NCBI GenBank assembly: GCA_028335825.1
Contig: JAIOKI010000007.1
Span: forward strand, 62,001 to 126,000
Direction of reading: 5' to 3'
DNA: 64,000 nt
Origin: Nosema muscidifuracis
Taxonomy: Eukaryota > Microsporidia > Nosematidae
The number at the start of each line of letters is the position of its first letter. Position 1 is the first letter of the stretch. The notes beneath the pieces are model-generated. The model ran no database searches and was not told the origin of the DNA. It saw only the letters and a list, made by a program, of their open reading frames with translations. The translations under genes were made by a program, and so were the position numbers. Below are positions 62,946-64,000 of the stretch, piece by piece.

Positions 62946-64000
62946 ATGAAATATAAAAAAGAAAATAAAGTAAAGAGAATTAAGAAAGATGATATTAAAA
63001 ATTCTAATAATATTATAGAAGAAAATATAGATAATAAGAAAAGTAGTTTAGATAAAGGAAATAAAAAAAATAAAAATGATGAGAAAAGTACTTTAGATAA
63101 AGATAATAAGAAAATTAAATTAGATAAAAAAAATAAATTGGATAAGAAAAATAAATTAGATAAAAATATTAAAGGAAATGATGAAGAAGATATTAATGAA
63201 GAAATTAAGAATCTATTAAAAAGTAAATCATATAATAAGAAAACTCTTCAACAAAAAATTGAGTTATCATGGATGGACATCAAGAATAATTTTGTTAATC
63301 TAATTAGACAGAAGAGTATGTTTAATACAATATCTCTTTTATATAATAAAGGTAATACAAGTACTAAATATGAAATACTAAATACTACATTAATTAATAT
63401 AGTAGAAGTGAGTAATCATCAGTATTCTAAACAGTTTATTATAATGTTAGCACAGAGTAATAAAAAATATCTTGTAATGATTATTAAAAGAATTAAAGAA
63501 GTTTGTAAAGATATTTGCAGTAATAGAAATGGGCTTTTTGTACTAGATGGGATATATAAGATGAGTAATAGAAGAAGTAGAAAGGAAATTATTAATATAA
63601 TACTCAATAAAATAGAAGAAGATAATGATGAAGAAAATGATATTGAAGAAAATAAAGAAGATAATGTTATAATTAAAGAAGATGATAATGAGAAAAATAT
63701 AGAATATGATAATGATGAAGAAGATGATACTATAATTAAAGAAGATGATAATGAAATAAATAAAACAGATGATACTATAATTAAAGAAGATGATGTTATA
63801 ATTAATGAAGATGAATATATTGAAAAGAAAAATGAAATATTTGCTCTAATTAAAAAAATATCAAGTAAAAGATTATGGAAATATGAAGTCTCTCATCATA
63901 TTCTATTAGATTTTCTTACAGAATATCCAAATGAGACTGATTTTATATTTGATCTATTTTTGAGAAATAAACAGATGAATTTATTGGTAAAAACATACAA
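62946..64000 (+). CDS. Puf6/PUM3-like protein, 3' end outside the window
   Basis: CCCC at 62938-62941 precedes the ATG at 62946. The first 70 residues are a Lys/Asn/Asp repeat-like basic region. Then pumilio-like helices follow: SWMDIKNNFVNLIRQKSMFNTISLLYNKG, TTLINIVEVSNHQYSKQFIIML and CSNRNGLFVLDGIYKM, which match the Puf6/PUM3 layout (xxxxAYxxSRVIQxLLKxG, LxxSKYAHFVVxKML). An acidic stretch of about 65 residues (EEDNDEEN..., about 219-283) interrupts before KRLWKYEVSHHILLDFLTEY. Puf6 acts in 60S biogenesis. The frame is open to the window edge without a stop. Confidence 0.6.
   Translation, partial: MKYKKENKVKRIKKDDIKNSNNIIEENIDNKKSSLDKGNKKNKNDEKSTLDKDNKKIKLDKKNKLDKKNKLDKNIKGNDEEDINEEIKNLLKSKSYNKKTLQQKIELSWMDIKNNFVNLIRQKSMFNTISLLYNKGNTSTKYEILNTTLINIVEVSNHQYSKQFIIMLAQSNKKYLVMIIKRIKEVCKDICSNRNGLFVLDGIYKMSNRRSRKEIINIILNKIEEDNDEENDIEENKEDNVIIKEDDNEKNIEYDNDEEDDTIIKEDDNEINKTDDTIIKEDDVIINEDEYIEKKNEIFALIKKISSKRLWKYEVSHHILLDFLTEYPNETDFIFDLFLRNKQMNLLVKTY

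Overview
The window looks like a microsporidian chromosome segment, most like the Nosema/Vairimorpha lineage. The evidence is extreme AT richness, short proteins trimmed relative to other eukaryotes, no convincing introns, a very short CCC tract 0-15 nt upstream of most start codons (the microsporidian start-site motif), and an orphan pyruvate dehydrogenase E1-alpha of the kind kept in microsporidian relict mitochondria.

The window has two compartments. The left part (1 to about 31.8 kb) is gene-poor. It holds almost only lineage-specific secreted or membrane proteins plus eroded non-LTR retrotransposons. Family A (four tandem minus-strand members, 1-8.8 kb) has a signal peptide and a C-terminal membrane segment; three of the four copies carry a disruption. 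Family B (17.8, 20.6, 24.3 and 28.1 kb) has a shared cysteine-rich domain and a C-terminal membrane segment but no visible signal peptide; one member carries 13 copies of an NNP(R/K)I(P/N)D repeat. A 562-residue secreted protein, a 115-residue Cys-rich secreted protein and LINE remnants at 10.8-11.4, 14.9-15.6 and 29.4-29.85 kb fill the rest.

The right part (31.8-64 kb) is mostly housekeeping. In order it holds a membrane-anchored HECT E3 ligase, a choline/ethanolamine kinase, a WD-repeat protein (Rrp9-like), Tma46, a Mei5/Sfr1-like protein, a cyclin, PDH E1-alpha, a coiled-coil protein, an RRM-less Yra1/ALY-like mRNA export protein, a four-TM protein, GPI8, a Use1-like SNARE, a Gir2-like RWD protein, a multi-TM protein, GPI18/PIG-V, an acyl-CoA thioesterase, a NOT2/3/5 protein, NMD3, RVB1, RFC1, tRNA-Arg(CCT), an unknown helical protein and the start of a Puf6/PUM3-like protein. 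A second accessory island (50.2-54 kb) interrupts it, with a broken secreted-protein gene and the largest LINE fragment.

Functional themes are ribosome biogenesis and translation (NMD3, Rrp9-like, Puf6-like, Tma46, Gir2-like), GPI-anchor assembly (GPI8, GPI18), replication and repair (RFC1, RVB1, Mei5-like) and mRNA metabolism (NOT, Yra1-like). Many spacers in the right half carry their own private tandem repeat with a different unit. No CRISPR, rRNA or intact transposon was seen. All identifications come from reading motifs by eye; no database search was run.
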